From contig DAPKRQ010000349.1 of assembly GCA_031800475.1 (NCBI GenBank), positions 1 through 45,106 on the forward strand: a DNA stretch of 45,106 nucleotides. Reading direction: 5' to 3'. Position 1 is the stretch's first letter. Every line of letters begins with the position of its first letter. The position numbers and the translations under genes were made by a program. Below the pieces are notes generated by a model, which was not told where the DNA came from, did no database searches, and saw nothing but the letters and a program-made list of their open reading frames with translations. Shown here one piece after another: positions 1 to 7,699 of this stretch. Source of the DNA: Kuafuiihalomonas phototrophica. Its GTDB lineage: Bacteria; Myxococcota; Kuafuiibacteriia; Kuafuiibacteriales; Kuafuiibacteriaceae.

Positions 1-1264
1 TCTGAAGCGCCGCCGCCAGGTCGATGGCCGGGTCCAGAAGATCTGCCCGCTCGGCTTCCACCAGGACCCGGCCCAGCCAAGGGTCGAGCGGAAGCTCGAA
101 CAGGCGCCGGCCCCGTGCGGTGATCCCGCCAGCGTCATCCAGCGCCCCGAGTCTCCGAAGCTCATCCCGAGCCGCATCGAGCGCGTGGTCTTTCGGCGGG
201 TCGAGCCAGGGCAAGGATTCGGGCGCCCGGCCGTGGGCGCGAGCGGCCAACACCAAGGGAACCAGGGACAGGCGATGGATCTCGGGTGGCGTCCGCTCGC
301 CCAGATGGGCGTTTCGTCCCCAAAGGCGAAGGCAGCGGCCTGGGGCCGTGCGCCCCGCCCGACCGGCCCGCTGCTCCGCGGCGTCGCGGGCCACCGGGAC
401 CAGGGTGAGAGCAGCTCGGCCTTGGTGGTACCGCACCTGCCGTACCAGACCGGCATCGATCACGGTACGGACATTCGGAACCGTGACCGAGGTCTCCGCG
501 ACATTGGTAGACAAGATGACTTTCGGCCGGTCGCTCGGGGCGAACGCTTCAGCCTGTTCTTCGAGCGAAAGCCCGCCGTGGAGCCCGCACACCCGCCACC
601 CCGAGCTGCGCCCGAGTGCGGATCGGACCGCCTGGATCTCTGCCTTTCCGGGCAGGAAGACCAAGACGTCTGCATCTTTTGAAGACAGTCCTTCCAGTGT
701 ACGACAAACCCGCTCCACGAGACGTTCTGGCGTCGGCACCGTCGGTCCTCCATCGTCGTGCTCGACACGTACCGGATGGGTACGGCCTTCGGCCCGGAGC
801 ACCCGTCCGCAAAGGGCTTCGGCCAAGGCATCGGCGTCGATGCTGGCGCTCATGGCCACGAACCGGCGTGCCCGCCCCCGGGCCAGCGCCCAAAGCAAGT
901 CCAGATCCAAGGTGCGTTCGTGGACCTCGTCGAGCACGAAGGTGGCCGCGCCCAGGCAAGTGGCCAGGTCCCGCAAGGCCACTCCGGGTGTGATGAAACG
1001 AATTTCGGTCTTTGGTCCCGCCCTTACGTCGTCACGGACCACGTAGCCGACTCGCTCCCCGACCCGGGTGCCCTCCAACTCGGCCACCCGCGCCGCCAGC
1101 GCCCGGCACGCCACCCGGCGGGGCTCCACCACCACCACCGGCCGGGGGCACCAGCGAGGCACCTCGGTCGATTTGCCGGACCCGGTGGCGGCGGTGACCA
1201 CCACGGGCCCCACCTCGACGGCGGACCGGAACGCGGACTCGATGGGATGGATCGGCAACCACAT
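1..1264 (-). CDS. hrpB: ATP-dependent RNA helicase HrpB, 3' end cut off by window edge
   Basis: DExH-box helicase of the HrpB type, read from an ATG at 1264 and running off the left edge, so about 421 residues are present and the C-terminal HrpB domains are missing. Visible are Walker A (ATGSGKST, about residues 26-33), the Walker B box DEVHERTLD, motif III (MSAS), NVAETS of motif V and QRAGRAGR of motif VI, then the WLDPP segment typical of HrpB. The box reads DEVH rather than the DEFH of E. coli HrpB. I chose the start because the N-terminus (MWLPIHPIES) matches the LPI/LPV opening of the family. An in-frame ATG at 1321 would run into the divergent nudC start. The cellular role of HrpB is poorly defined in the family; RNA remodelling is presumed. 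Confidence 0.88.
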   Translation of the reverse strand, partial: MWLPIHPIESAFRSAVEVGPVVVTAATGSGKSTEVPRWCPRPVVVVEPRRVACRALAARVAELEGTRVGERVGYVVRDDVRAGPKTEIRFITPGVALRDLATCLGAATFVLDEVHERTLDLDLLWALARGRARRFVAMSASIDADALAEALCGRVLRAEGRTHPVRVEHDDGGPTVPTPERLVERVCRTLEGLSSKDADVLVFLPGKAEIQAVRSALGRSSGWRVCGLHGGLSLEEQAEAFAPSDRPKVILSTNVAETSVTVPNVRTVIDAGLVRQVRYHQGRAALTLVPVARDAAEQRAGRAGRTAPGRCLRLWGRNAHLGERTPPEIHRLSLVPLVLAARAHGRAPESLPWLDPPKDHALDAARDELRRLGALDDAGGITARGRRLFELPLDPWLGRVLVEAERADLLDPAIDLAAALQ

Positions 1265-1319
1265 CGGCGACAGACGGTTCGAGCTGGCGCGGGCTCTCGA
1301 AGCCGCGCGAGGATGCCCC

Positions 1320-2216
1320 ATGTCCGGCGCGGGATCGAACTGGTTGAGCGACAGTCCGGTGGACCGGCTGGCCGAGATCCGGGCGCTCCCCGATGCGGTG
1401 GCCGAGCGTTGGCACGCTCCCAACTGCCGCATCCTGCCGGTCGTGCGAGGCAAACACCCCATGGGCCCCGAGGGTCCCTTGGCCTTTCCCCCTCGGGCCC
1501 TGCCCGGGGTGGAGCTCGAGCGAACCACCCTGCTCGGCGAATGGGAGGGCCACACCTACTTCGCCGCCGCGATCGACGCGGTGGACCCGTCCTGGGCGGG
1601 CCCGGTCTCCCTCGAACACCTGCGATTTCTGGGAGCGCTCCTCGAATCGGGTCGGGCCAGCCTGCTGGCCATGGCGCGGGCCTTCACGTGGTGGCATCGA
1701 CAGTGCGCCCACTGCGGTGCGTGCGGGGGGGCGACCCGCGCACGCGACGGCGGCCACCGCCGGCGCTGCGACGCCTGCGAGCAGGACCTGTATCCGCGGG
1801 TCGACCCGGCCGTCATCGTGCTGGTCGAGCACGGGGACGCGTGCCTGCTGGCCCGAAGTCCTCGGTTTCCACCGGGCATGCTGTCCTGCCTGGCGGGCTT
1901 CGTGGAGCCCGGCGAGAACCTCGAGGACTGCGTCCGCCGGGAGGTCTTCGAAGAGGTGGGCGTGCGCGTGCGCGACGTGCGCTACCAGGGCTCCCAGCCC
2001 TGGCCCTTTCCTCAATCCCTGATGGTCGGCTTCGTCGCCACCGCCGAGGACCGCGCCCTGACCCTGGAGCCTCGAGAGATCGAGGCCGCCCGATGGATCG
2101 AGCGAGAGCTTCTGGCCGACCCCGAACGCTGGGACGACTTCGTGGTGCCGCCCGAGTTCACGATCGCCCGCCGTCTGATGAACGCCTGGATCGAAGCCGA
2201 CTCCACGTCTCCCTGA
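1320..2216 (+). CDS. nudC: NADH pyrophosphatase NudC (Nudix hydrolase)
   Basis: Protein of 298 residues that should cleave NAD(H) to NMN(H) and AMP and may remove NAD caps from RNA, both known activities of NudC. Domains in order are an N-terminal NUDIX-like region, a zinc ribbon (Cys129, Cys132, Cys150, Cys153), a full Nudix box at 193-215 (G-x5-E-x7-REVFEEVGV) and the NudC-specific array SQPWPFPQS at 225-233, which separates this subfamily from general Nudix enzymes. Start chosen at the ATG at 1320, since the reading frame further upstream overlaps hrpB antisense. It is divergent from hrpB with only 55 bases between starts, so promoters must sit in or near that gap. Its last 59 bases overlap the convergent HTTM gene. 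Confidence 0.93.
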   Translation: MSGAGSNWLSDSPVDRLAEIRALPDAVAERWHAPNCRILPVVRGKHPMGPEGPLAFPPRALPGVELERTTLLGEWEGHTYFAAAIDAVDPSWAGPVSLEHLRFLGALLESGRASLLAMARAFTWWHRQCAHCGACGGATRARDGGHRRRCDACEQDLYPRVDPAVIVLVEHGDACLLARSPRFPPGMLSCLAGFVEPGENLEDCVRREVFEEVGVRVRDVRYQGSQPWPFPQSLMVGFVATAEDRALTLEPREIEAARWIERELLADPERWDDFVVPPEFTIARRLMNAWIEADSTSP

Positions 2217-3171
2217 CCCGTTGTGCGTAGTCGTCGAGTTCCTTCGGACCGAACAGCGAAGGGTAGAGCGCCAGGGTCACGGCCGAAAAGGGCCCGACCG
2301 CCGTGACCACGGCGATGCCCGCATGCACACCGAAACCCACCAGCACATAAGGAATGCGCATGTCGTAGCGGTTGAACCATCGCCGAATGCGACCCGGTTC
2401 ATCGCGGGTCCTTCGAAAATAAGCGGCGAACAGCAAGATCGGCGCCAGGTGCTCCCAATGCCACGTGACCGCAGTTCCCATTCGGGTCAAGAAGACCTGA
2501 TCTCGCAAGAATTCCAGCGAATCGAAGCGCACCCACGTCACATCCATCATGATGTAATACAGGGCCGAATAGCCGCCGGCCGGGCTCCAGATGACGGATG
2601 CCTTCTTCAGGCCCGTGGCAAAGTACAGGATCACCAGCTGAAACACGAAGACGTACCGCGGCCACGAGGGCACGGACTCTTCGGAAGACCACTTTCGGTT
2701 CTTCAGCCAGCAATCCACCGACCAAGTTCGGGTGACCGGGGCCAACAGCATGAAGATCAGCGCGTTGACGAGTAGCGCGTCGTACCCCCCCGTAGACGGA
2801 GGATTCAGGCTGCGCAGGGAGTAATAGGCCAGCAACAGGAGCAGAACCGCCACCCTCCCGCCGATTCCTGCCGCGACCGCCACGGCCAGAGCACAGGTGG
2901 CATGCACCAGGCCGTACACGGTGGCCGGCTTCGGATCGGGCAAGATCGTCTTCCAGGTCCACAGGTATGGCGTGGTCCGGAAGATGCCTCCGTCGCCAGG
3001 TCGCATCCAGATCGCCTCCACGGTCCCCGTTCGGAGCATCTCGAAGAGGCTCCCCAACAAGACGACGGAGACGCCGATCCGAAGCGCCGCCAGATGCCGG
3101 CCGTCTTCTCGATCTCGGACCAGCCCCGAGATGCCGGACGGGAGGCGCCGAACCCACTCGAGCCACCTCAT
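2158..3171 (-). CDS. HTTM-type multi-pass membrane protein
   Basis: Protein of 337 residues with several hydrophobic segments: LRIGVSVVLLG near the N-terminus, an Ala/Val/Leu-rich pair around 95-130, and later segments. It resembles the HTTM (horizontally transferred transmembrane) domain found in vitamin-K-dependent gamma-carboxylase relatives. Known members include carboxylases, but most bacterial ones have no assigned reaction, and I do not claim one. The ATG at 3171 overlaps the TGA of the upstream gene (ATGA), so the two are probably translationally coupled and act together. An in-frame extension upstream is rejected because it would run antisense-like through the partner gene. The 3' end overlaps nudC by 59 bases tail to tail. 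Confidence 0.75.
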   Translation of the reverse strand: MRWLEWVRRLPSGISGLVRDREDGRHLAALRIGVSVVLLGSLFEMLRTGTVEAIWMRPGDGGIFRTTPYLWTWKTILPDPKPATVYGLVHATCALAVAVAAGIGGRVAVLLLLLAYYSLRSLNPPSTGGYDALLVNALIFMLLAPVTRTWSVDCWLKNRKWSSEESVPSWPRYVFVFQLVILYFATGLKKASVIWSPAGGYSALYYIMMDVTWVRFDSLEFLRDQVFLTRMGTAVTWHWEHLAPILLFAAYFRRTRDEPGRIRRWFNRYDMRIPYVLVGFGVHAGIAVVTAVGPFSAVTLALYPSLFGPKELDDYAQRVRETWSRLRSRRSSDGGRS

Positions 3172-3836
3172 CGCTTCAAGGTCACCGTTCGGGAGGACTC
3201 GACCTCTCGAACGATCGATGCACCCCGCGCGAACTGCTCCGGCGGGGGGGGAATCAGCTTCACGATCCGAATCCGCATTTGGGTCGAATCCGGGAAGCTC
3301 CGTTTGGCGTTGTCGCGCAGCCAGCGGACGAGATACCTTCGGCGCCCCCTCGATTCGGGGACGATGGACCGCCCCACCAGCTTCCGCACCCGATTCTGAT
3401 CGAGCTTCTCCGCGAGCCACCGGTGCTCTGTAGAGCGAGACCGATACACTGGACGGAACTCACCGCTGTTCGGATCCAGGACGTCCACCTCCAAGGCACG
3501 GGTGTACGTTCTGGGCGTGGAGAACATGCGCCACCCTTGATAGAAACCCAAGGGATCGCCCGCCCACTGGAACGGGCGCCGCAAGACGGCGGTCACGCCG
3601 GCGACCGCCCGAGCCACAGGCCACAGCAGGGCGTCGACCTGGTCGGCGTCGAGCCCCAGGGGCCGGCCCCAGGCTTCGAACTCGCGACGCGTCCGGTCGG
3701 TCTCCCACCGGCTCCGCACGCCGATTTTGCTGGGGTTGGGCAAGCTCAGCACGAAGATTCCAGAGGTCACGAACAGAAACAGAAAAACCTGCAGACCGTG
3801 GTGCAGCCGTGCCCACACGCCGAATGCAGATCGCAC
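3168..3836 (-). CDS. Membrane-anchored protein coupled to the HTTM gene
   Basis: Protein of 222 residues with one clear N-terminal hydrophobic helix (about residues 15-33), followed by a soluble, Arg-rich domain. No catalytic motif is recognised. A segment near residue 95-105 (DPLGFYQGWRMFS) resembles the short Trp-containing motif often seen in proteins encoded beside HTTM genes, which is inference from memory of such pairs. It begins at a GTG at 3836; a GTG at 3818 is an alternative. It ends in an ATGA overlap with the HTTM gene downstream. The divergent antiporter gene starts 113 bases away. Function unknown; likely a partner of the HTTM membrane protein. Confidence 0.65.
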   Translation of the reverse strand: MRSAFGVWARLHHGLQVFLFLFVTSGIFVLSLPNPSKIGVRSRWETDRTRREFEAWGRPLGLDADQVDALLWPVARAVAGVTAVLRRPFQWAGDPLGFYQGWRMFSTPRTYTRALEVDVLDPNSGEFRPVYRSRSTEHRWLAEKLDQNRVRKLVGRSIVPESRGRRRYLVRWLRDNAKRSFPDSTQMRIRIVKLIPPPPEQFARGASIVREVESSRTVTLKR

Positions 3837-3949
3837 GGCGGCCCCACCCTGCCAAGCCGCAAAACCCCGGGCGTGGCTCCATCCTGGACGCGGACGCGCC
3901 AGGCTCGTATCCCAGCCCCGGGGTCACCGGCCCCGCGAAGGACCCGCCC

Positions 3950-5632
3950 ATGCCCGAGATGGACCTGCTCGAAGACCTGGTGGTGATCGTCGGCGCCAGC
4001 GTGGTGGTGGTGTCCCTGCTCCGGCGACTGGGCATCCCGTCGATCGCCGGCTTCATTCTGACTGGCGCGATCACCGGCCCCGCCGGGCTCGGCCTGGTTT
4101 CGGACACCCACCGGGTCGAGGTCTTGGCGGAAGTCGGGGTCGTGATCTTGCTGTTCGGGATCGGGCTCGAGCTTTCGCTCGAACGGATCCGACGGCTGTG
4201 GAAAGCCGTCGTGCTCGGTGGTGGGTTCCAGGTGGCGGTCACGGTCGGACTCGGCGCCATGGTGGCCATGGCCTTGGGGTCGTCCTGGAACACGGCGGTC
4301 TTCGTCGGGTGCGTCCTGGCGGTGTCGAGTACCGCCATCGTGCTCCGGGCCCTGTCTGCCCGAGGAGAGCTCGAAGCTCCCCACGGGCGACTCGCCGTGG
4401 GGATCTTGGTGTTTCAGGACCTGTGCGTGGTGCCGATGATGCTGGCGGTCCCGCACCTGGCCGGCCAAGGCGCCCCGGGTTTGGACGCGTGGCTGTCGGT
4501 GGGCGCGGCGGTGGCGATCCTGGCCGGGGTGCTCCTGGCTGCGGGCCCCTTGGTCCCGCGCCTGCTGGGTTGGGTCGCCCGGACCCGGCAAAGAGATCTG
4601 TTCGTGCTCACCGTGTTTTTGGTCTGTTTCGGCACCGCCTGGCTGGTGTCGACCGCGGGTGTGTCCTTGGCCCTGGGCGCCTTTTTGGCCGGTCTGGTCG
4701 TGGCGGGGAGCGAATCGCGCCATCAGGCTTTGTCGGACCTGGTTCCGGTCCGCGAAGTGCTGGCGAGCCTGTTCTTCGTGTCGGTCGGCATGCTGCTGGA
4801 TCCGACGGCGGTATGGACCCGGTGGGACACGATCTTGGCACTCCTTGCCGCGATCTTGGCCGGGAAGTTCGTCGTCGTTGGAATCACCGCCCGCGTCCTT
4901 CAACTGCCCCTCCGGGTCGCGATCTTGTCGGCCACCTTGCTGTGCCAGGTGGGCGAGTTTTCCTTCGTGCTCCTGGAGGCAGCCCGGGGGACCGAGCTTC
5001 TCGGACCGGTGTTGGCGGGCGACCTATTGGTTGCGATCATCTTGTCCATGGGGCTCACGCCGTTGGTGGTGGCCACCGGTCCCCACCTGGCCAGCAGCGC
5101 GGCCCGGGTTCCGTGGCTGAACCGCGTGCTCGAAGCCGAGCCCCCGCGGGCGGACGGGGAAGAGCCTCACGCGGACCACGTGGTGGTGGCCGGCTACGGC
5201 CCGGCCGGACGGGCGGTCTGCCGCATGCTTCGACAGGTCGAGATGCGGTACGTGCTGGTCGATCTCAATCCGGACAACGTTCGGGCCGCCCGAGCCGACG
5301 GCCACTACGCGGTGCTCGGCGACGTCACCCAACGGGAGATCCTCGAGGTATTGGGCTGCTCCGCCGCCCGGCTGGTCGTTCTCGGGATCAGCGACACGCG
5401 GGCCGTCGAGCTCGCGGTCCGCACCCTGTCGGAGCTGGCTCCGGGCGTCCCCACCGTGGTGCGAACCCACTTTCAGAGCGAGGCTTCGCGACTCGAACAC
5501 GCCGGCGCTACCCGGGTCGTTTCGTCCGAGTCCACGGCGCGAATGGCCCTGATGGCGACCTGTCGCGACATGCTGTCCTTGTCGTCGACCGAAGTCTTCG
5601 ACTCGAGCGAAAACTTGTCCCGTACGTCGTGA
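3950..5632 (+). CDS. Kef-type cation:proton antiporter (CPA2) with RCK domain
   Basis: Protein of 560 residues in the inner membrane. Residues 1-385 form a hydrophobic Na+/H+-exchanger domain with many helices and the FQDLCVVP motif (about 155-162) typical of KefB/KefC-type CPA2 carriers. Residues 409-530 form a TrkA-N/RCK domain with the nucleotide-binding GYGPAG loop. In this family the RCK domain gates K+ or Na+ efflux against protons in response to nucleotides or thiols. I see no KefF/KefG-type ancillary gene nearby, so a glutathione-linked role is unsupported. The start ATG at 3950 follows an AAGGA box about 8 bases upstream; ATG 3959 is possible. It runs convergent to the amidohydrolase gene with 28 bases between stops. 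Confidence 0.88.
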   Translation: MPEMDLLEDLVVIVGASVVVVSLLRRLGIPSIAGFILTGAITGPAGLGLVSDTHRVEVLAEVGVVILLFGIGLELSLERIRRLWKAVVLGGGFQVAVTVGLGAMVAMALGSSWNTAVFVGCVLAVSSTAIVLRALSARGELEAPHGRLAVGILVFQDLCVVPMMLAVPHLAGQGAPGLDAWLSVGAAVAILAGVLLAAGPLVPRLLGWVARTRQRDLFVLTVFLVCFGTAWLVSTAGVSLALGAFLAGLVVAGSESRHQALSDLVPVREVLASLFFVSVGMLLDPTAVWTRWDTILALLAAILAGKFVVVGITARVLQLPLRVAILSATLLCQVGEFSFVLLEAARGTELLGPVLAGDLLVAIILSMGLTPLVVATGPHLASSAARVPWLNRVLEAEPPRADGEEPHADHVVVAGYGPAGRAVCRMLRQVEMRYVLVDLNPDNVRAARADGHYAVLGDVTQREILEVLGCSAARLVVLGISDTRAVELAVRTLSELAPGVPTVVRTHFQSEASRLEHAGATRVVSSESTARMALMATCRDMLSLSSTEVFDSSENLSRTS

Positions 5633-5660
5633 CCCCCCGAATCCTCAGCCGCGACTTCGT

Positions 5661-6482
5661 TCATGCCGGCGGCGTCTCGTCGGCCGGCGCGGGGAAGGCC
5701 TGTTTGCCCTCGAACAGGCGCTCCAGATTTCGAAAGCGGACATTCTCGATCTTTTCGAGCGGAAGGCCTTCCGAGAGTTCCTCGAACCGCTGAAGAGCGC
5801 GAACGGGTGAATACTCGGGAAAGTCGGAGCCAACGCTCACCCGCTGGTCCAGATGCTCGAACAGAAACCGCAGGTCTTGGTCGACCGAGCTTCCCTGATA
5901 TCGCAACAAGGTGAAGGCCACGTCCAAGATGAGCTGTGGGTGCATTCGCACCATCTCGAACATGTCGAGCACCATGGAAGCACCCCCGTGCAGCAAGACC
6001 ACGGGCGTGTCCGGGTACTGGGTGGCCACGACGTCGACAATGTCGGTCGGATGCCGGGTCGCGCGCCGTCGCTGCCGAAACAGGGTGCACAGAAACACGA
6101 CCAGGCCGTGCCGACCTGCCGCGTCGATGGCTGCGAGCGCATTGTCCGAAAGAGGGTCGTAGTCGTTCAAGCGAGAATGGAGCTTCAGACCCAAAAAGCC
6201 TCGTTGGGCCAAGTCGCGGATCTGTCTTTCGACCTCTTGGGGATCGGCACAGGCTGCCGGATTGATCGAACCGACCGGAATGAACATGTCTGGATGCCGC
6301 CGGGTCGTGGCTTCCACGTCTTCGTTCGTGGCGTGTTCGGCAATGGCCACCAAGCACGCCCGGGTCCCCGGGCCGCAAGCGTTCAACTCGCGAACCAGGC
6401 GTTCCTCGCTCGCATCGTATCGGTTGCCCCCGAGCCAGCTGCCATCGTGGGTCACGTGTACCAAAGAGTCGATGTACTTCAT
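5661..6482 (-). CDS. Amidohydrolase-family TIM-barrel protein with altered metal motif
   Basis: Protein of 273 residues resembling Amidohydro_2 (PF04909) metal-dependent hydrolases and decarboxylases. The usual IDxHxH opening reads IDSLVHV here (residues 4-10), so the first metal-binding His is Leu. Later landmarks are kept: GLKLHSR, VVLLHGG, and VSVGSDFPEYSP with the expected Asp. The enzyme may bind metal differently, or be a binding protein; the sequence does not decide. Its ATG overlaps the TGA of the ATP-grasp gene (ATGA), making it the last of a three-gene overlapping operon with the membrane glycosyltransferase. That context suggests removal or processing of a group on a glycan or small molecule; substrate unknown. 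Confidence 0.75.
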   Translation of the reverse strand: MKYIDSLVHVTHDGSWLGGNRYDASEERLVRELNACGPGTRACLVAIAEHATNEDVEATTRRHPDMFIPVGSINPAACADPQEVERQIRDLAQRGFLGLKLHSRLNDYDPLSDNALAAIDAAGRHGLVVFLCTLFRQRRRATRHPTDIVDVVATQYPDTPVVLLHGGASMVLDMFEMVRMHPQLILDVAFTLLRYQGSSVDQDLRFLFEHLDQRVSVGSDFPEYSPVRALQRFEELSEGLPLEKIENVRFRNLERLFEGKQAFPAPADETPPA

Positions 6483-7699
6483 TTCGTCATCTCTTTCGTG
6501 TCCGGCGGCGCCTCCGCCGTCCTCAGATTCAGGTCTTGCAGACAGCGGCGACACTCTTCGGCCGCCGATTCTGCGGTCTCGGAAGCGCAAATCACGAATC
6601 CGATCCGGTCTCGGGCGTCTCGAAGCGGAGGCACCCGGTCGCCCACCGTCACCTGCAACTGCAGTTCGATCACCCCGGGGCGCCCGCGGATCTCGTCGAG
6701 CGCACCGTGCGACAACACATGTCCGGGCTCGGCTCGAACGAACTCGATGGCGGCACCGCGCGACTGGGTCGACTCGATCCGGGGCTCGCTTCCCAGGACC
6801 ACATCGATGGCCGCCCCGATGAAGTCGATGCCGGTGGACAGCGGAACCAGGTGCGAACTGATGTATCCGCCTCCGCAGCGCGATCCGATCTCGATGACCA
6901 CCGGACCCCGTTCCGTCAGGCGGACTTCGGTGTGGGTGGGCGAGTCATCGATCCCCAGAGCCTCGACGCAGCCGCGCACCACCGACTCGAGCTCGACCCA
7001 TCTTCTCGCATCACCTGGCTGCCGATGGGCCACCTCCACGAAGTGGGGTGCACCGGTCGTCGTCTTTTCGGTGAGTGCCAGGACCTCGGTCCGCCCTCCC
7101 CATGTGATCGCTTCGATCGAGAGTTCGTCACCGTCTACGCATTCCTCGACCAGAACGGCCGCTTCGGGCCCCTGGACATTTCGTGCGAATCGAATGGCTC
7201 GCTCCACCTGCTCCCGTGGCACCGCGGAAGGAAGTCGCGTGATACCGCGACTGCCGCTGCTTCGGGTCGGCTTGACGATGGATGGCCCGTTCAGCGCCGA
7301 GATCGCCCGGACAGCATCTTCGTCCGAAAGGACCTCGTGGAAAGCGGGCACTGCAATTCCTGCCTCCCGCAGCCTCTGTCGCATGGGCAGCTTGTCGGTG
7401 GTGGCTGCAACCGCTTCGGGTCGGGGCCCCGGCAGGCCCAGATGATGGCACAACTGTCCCACCATACGCATCGGATAATCCGCCGCGAAGGTCATGACCC
7501 CTTCCGGACGAAACTGATGGGCCGCTTCGAAACACGTTTCTTCGTCGGCCAAGTCGGCCACACCCGATCGATCGGCCAGGGCGAATCCCGGTGCCTCGGG
7601 ATCTGGGTCCATGACCAAGATCTGGTGCCCTCGCCCTTTCGCGCTGCGAATGGCGGGCATCTGCATGCCGCCGCCACCCAGGATCATCAGTCGGGCCAT
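6479..7699 (-). CDS. ATP-grasp ligase (carboxylate-amine ligase type)
   Basis: Protein of 406 residues. An N-terminal Rossmann-like pre-ATP-grasp domain opens with MILGGGGMQMP, and an ATP-grasp domain follows: VKPTRSSGSRG as the ATP-binding loop, VEECVDGDELSIE, and VVIEIGSRCGGGYI carrying the metal/ATP-binding Glu. Members of this family join a carboxylate, activated as acyl phosphate, to an amine or thiol; they include PurK-like, BacD-like and amino-acid ligases. The substrates here cannot be read from sequence. It overlaps the upstream membrane glycosyltransferase by 13 bases and the downstream amidohydrolase by 4. The operon suggests that an amino acid or similar group is attached to a glycan or metabolite made by the neighbouring genes (inference). 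Confidence 0.82.
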   Translation of the reverse strand: MARLMILGGGGMQMPAIRSAKGRGHQILVMDPDPEAPGFALADRSGVADLADEETCFEAAHQFRPEGVMTFAADYPMRMVGQLCHHLGLPGPRPEAVAATTDKLPMRQRLREAGIAVPAFHEVLSDEDAVRAISALNGPSIVKPTRSSGSRGITRLPSAVPREQVERAIRFARNVQGPEAAVLVEECVDGDELSIEAITWGGRTEVLALTEKTTTGAPHFVEVAHRQPGDARRWVELESVVRGCVEALGIDDSPTHTEVRLTERGPVVIEIGSRCGGGYISSHLVPLSTGIDFIGAAIDVVLGSEPRIESTQSRGAAIEFVRAEPGHVLSHGALDEIRGRPGVIELQLQVTVGDRVPPLRDARDRIGFVICASETAESAAEECRRCLQDLNLRTAEAPPDTKEMTK

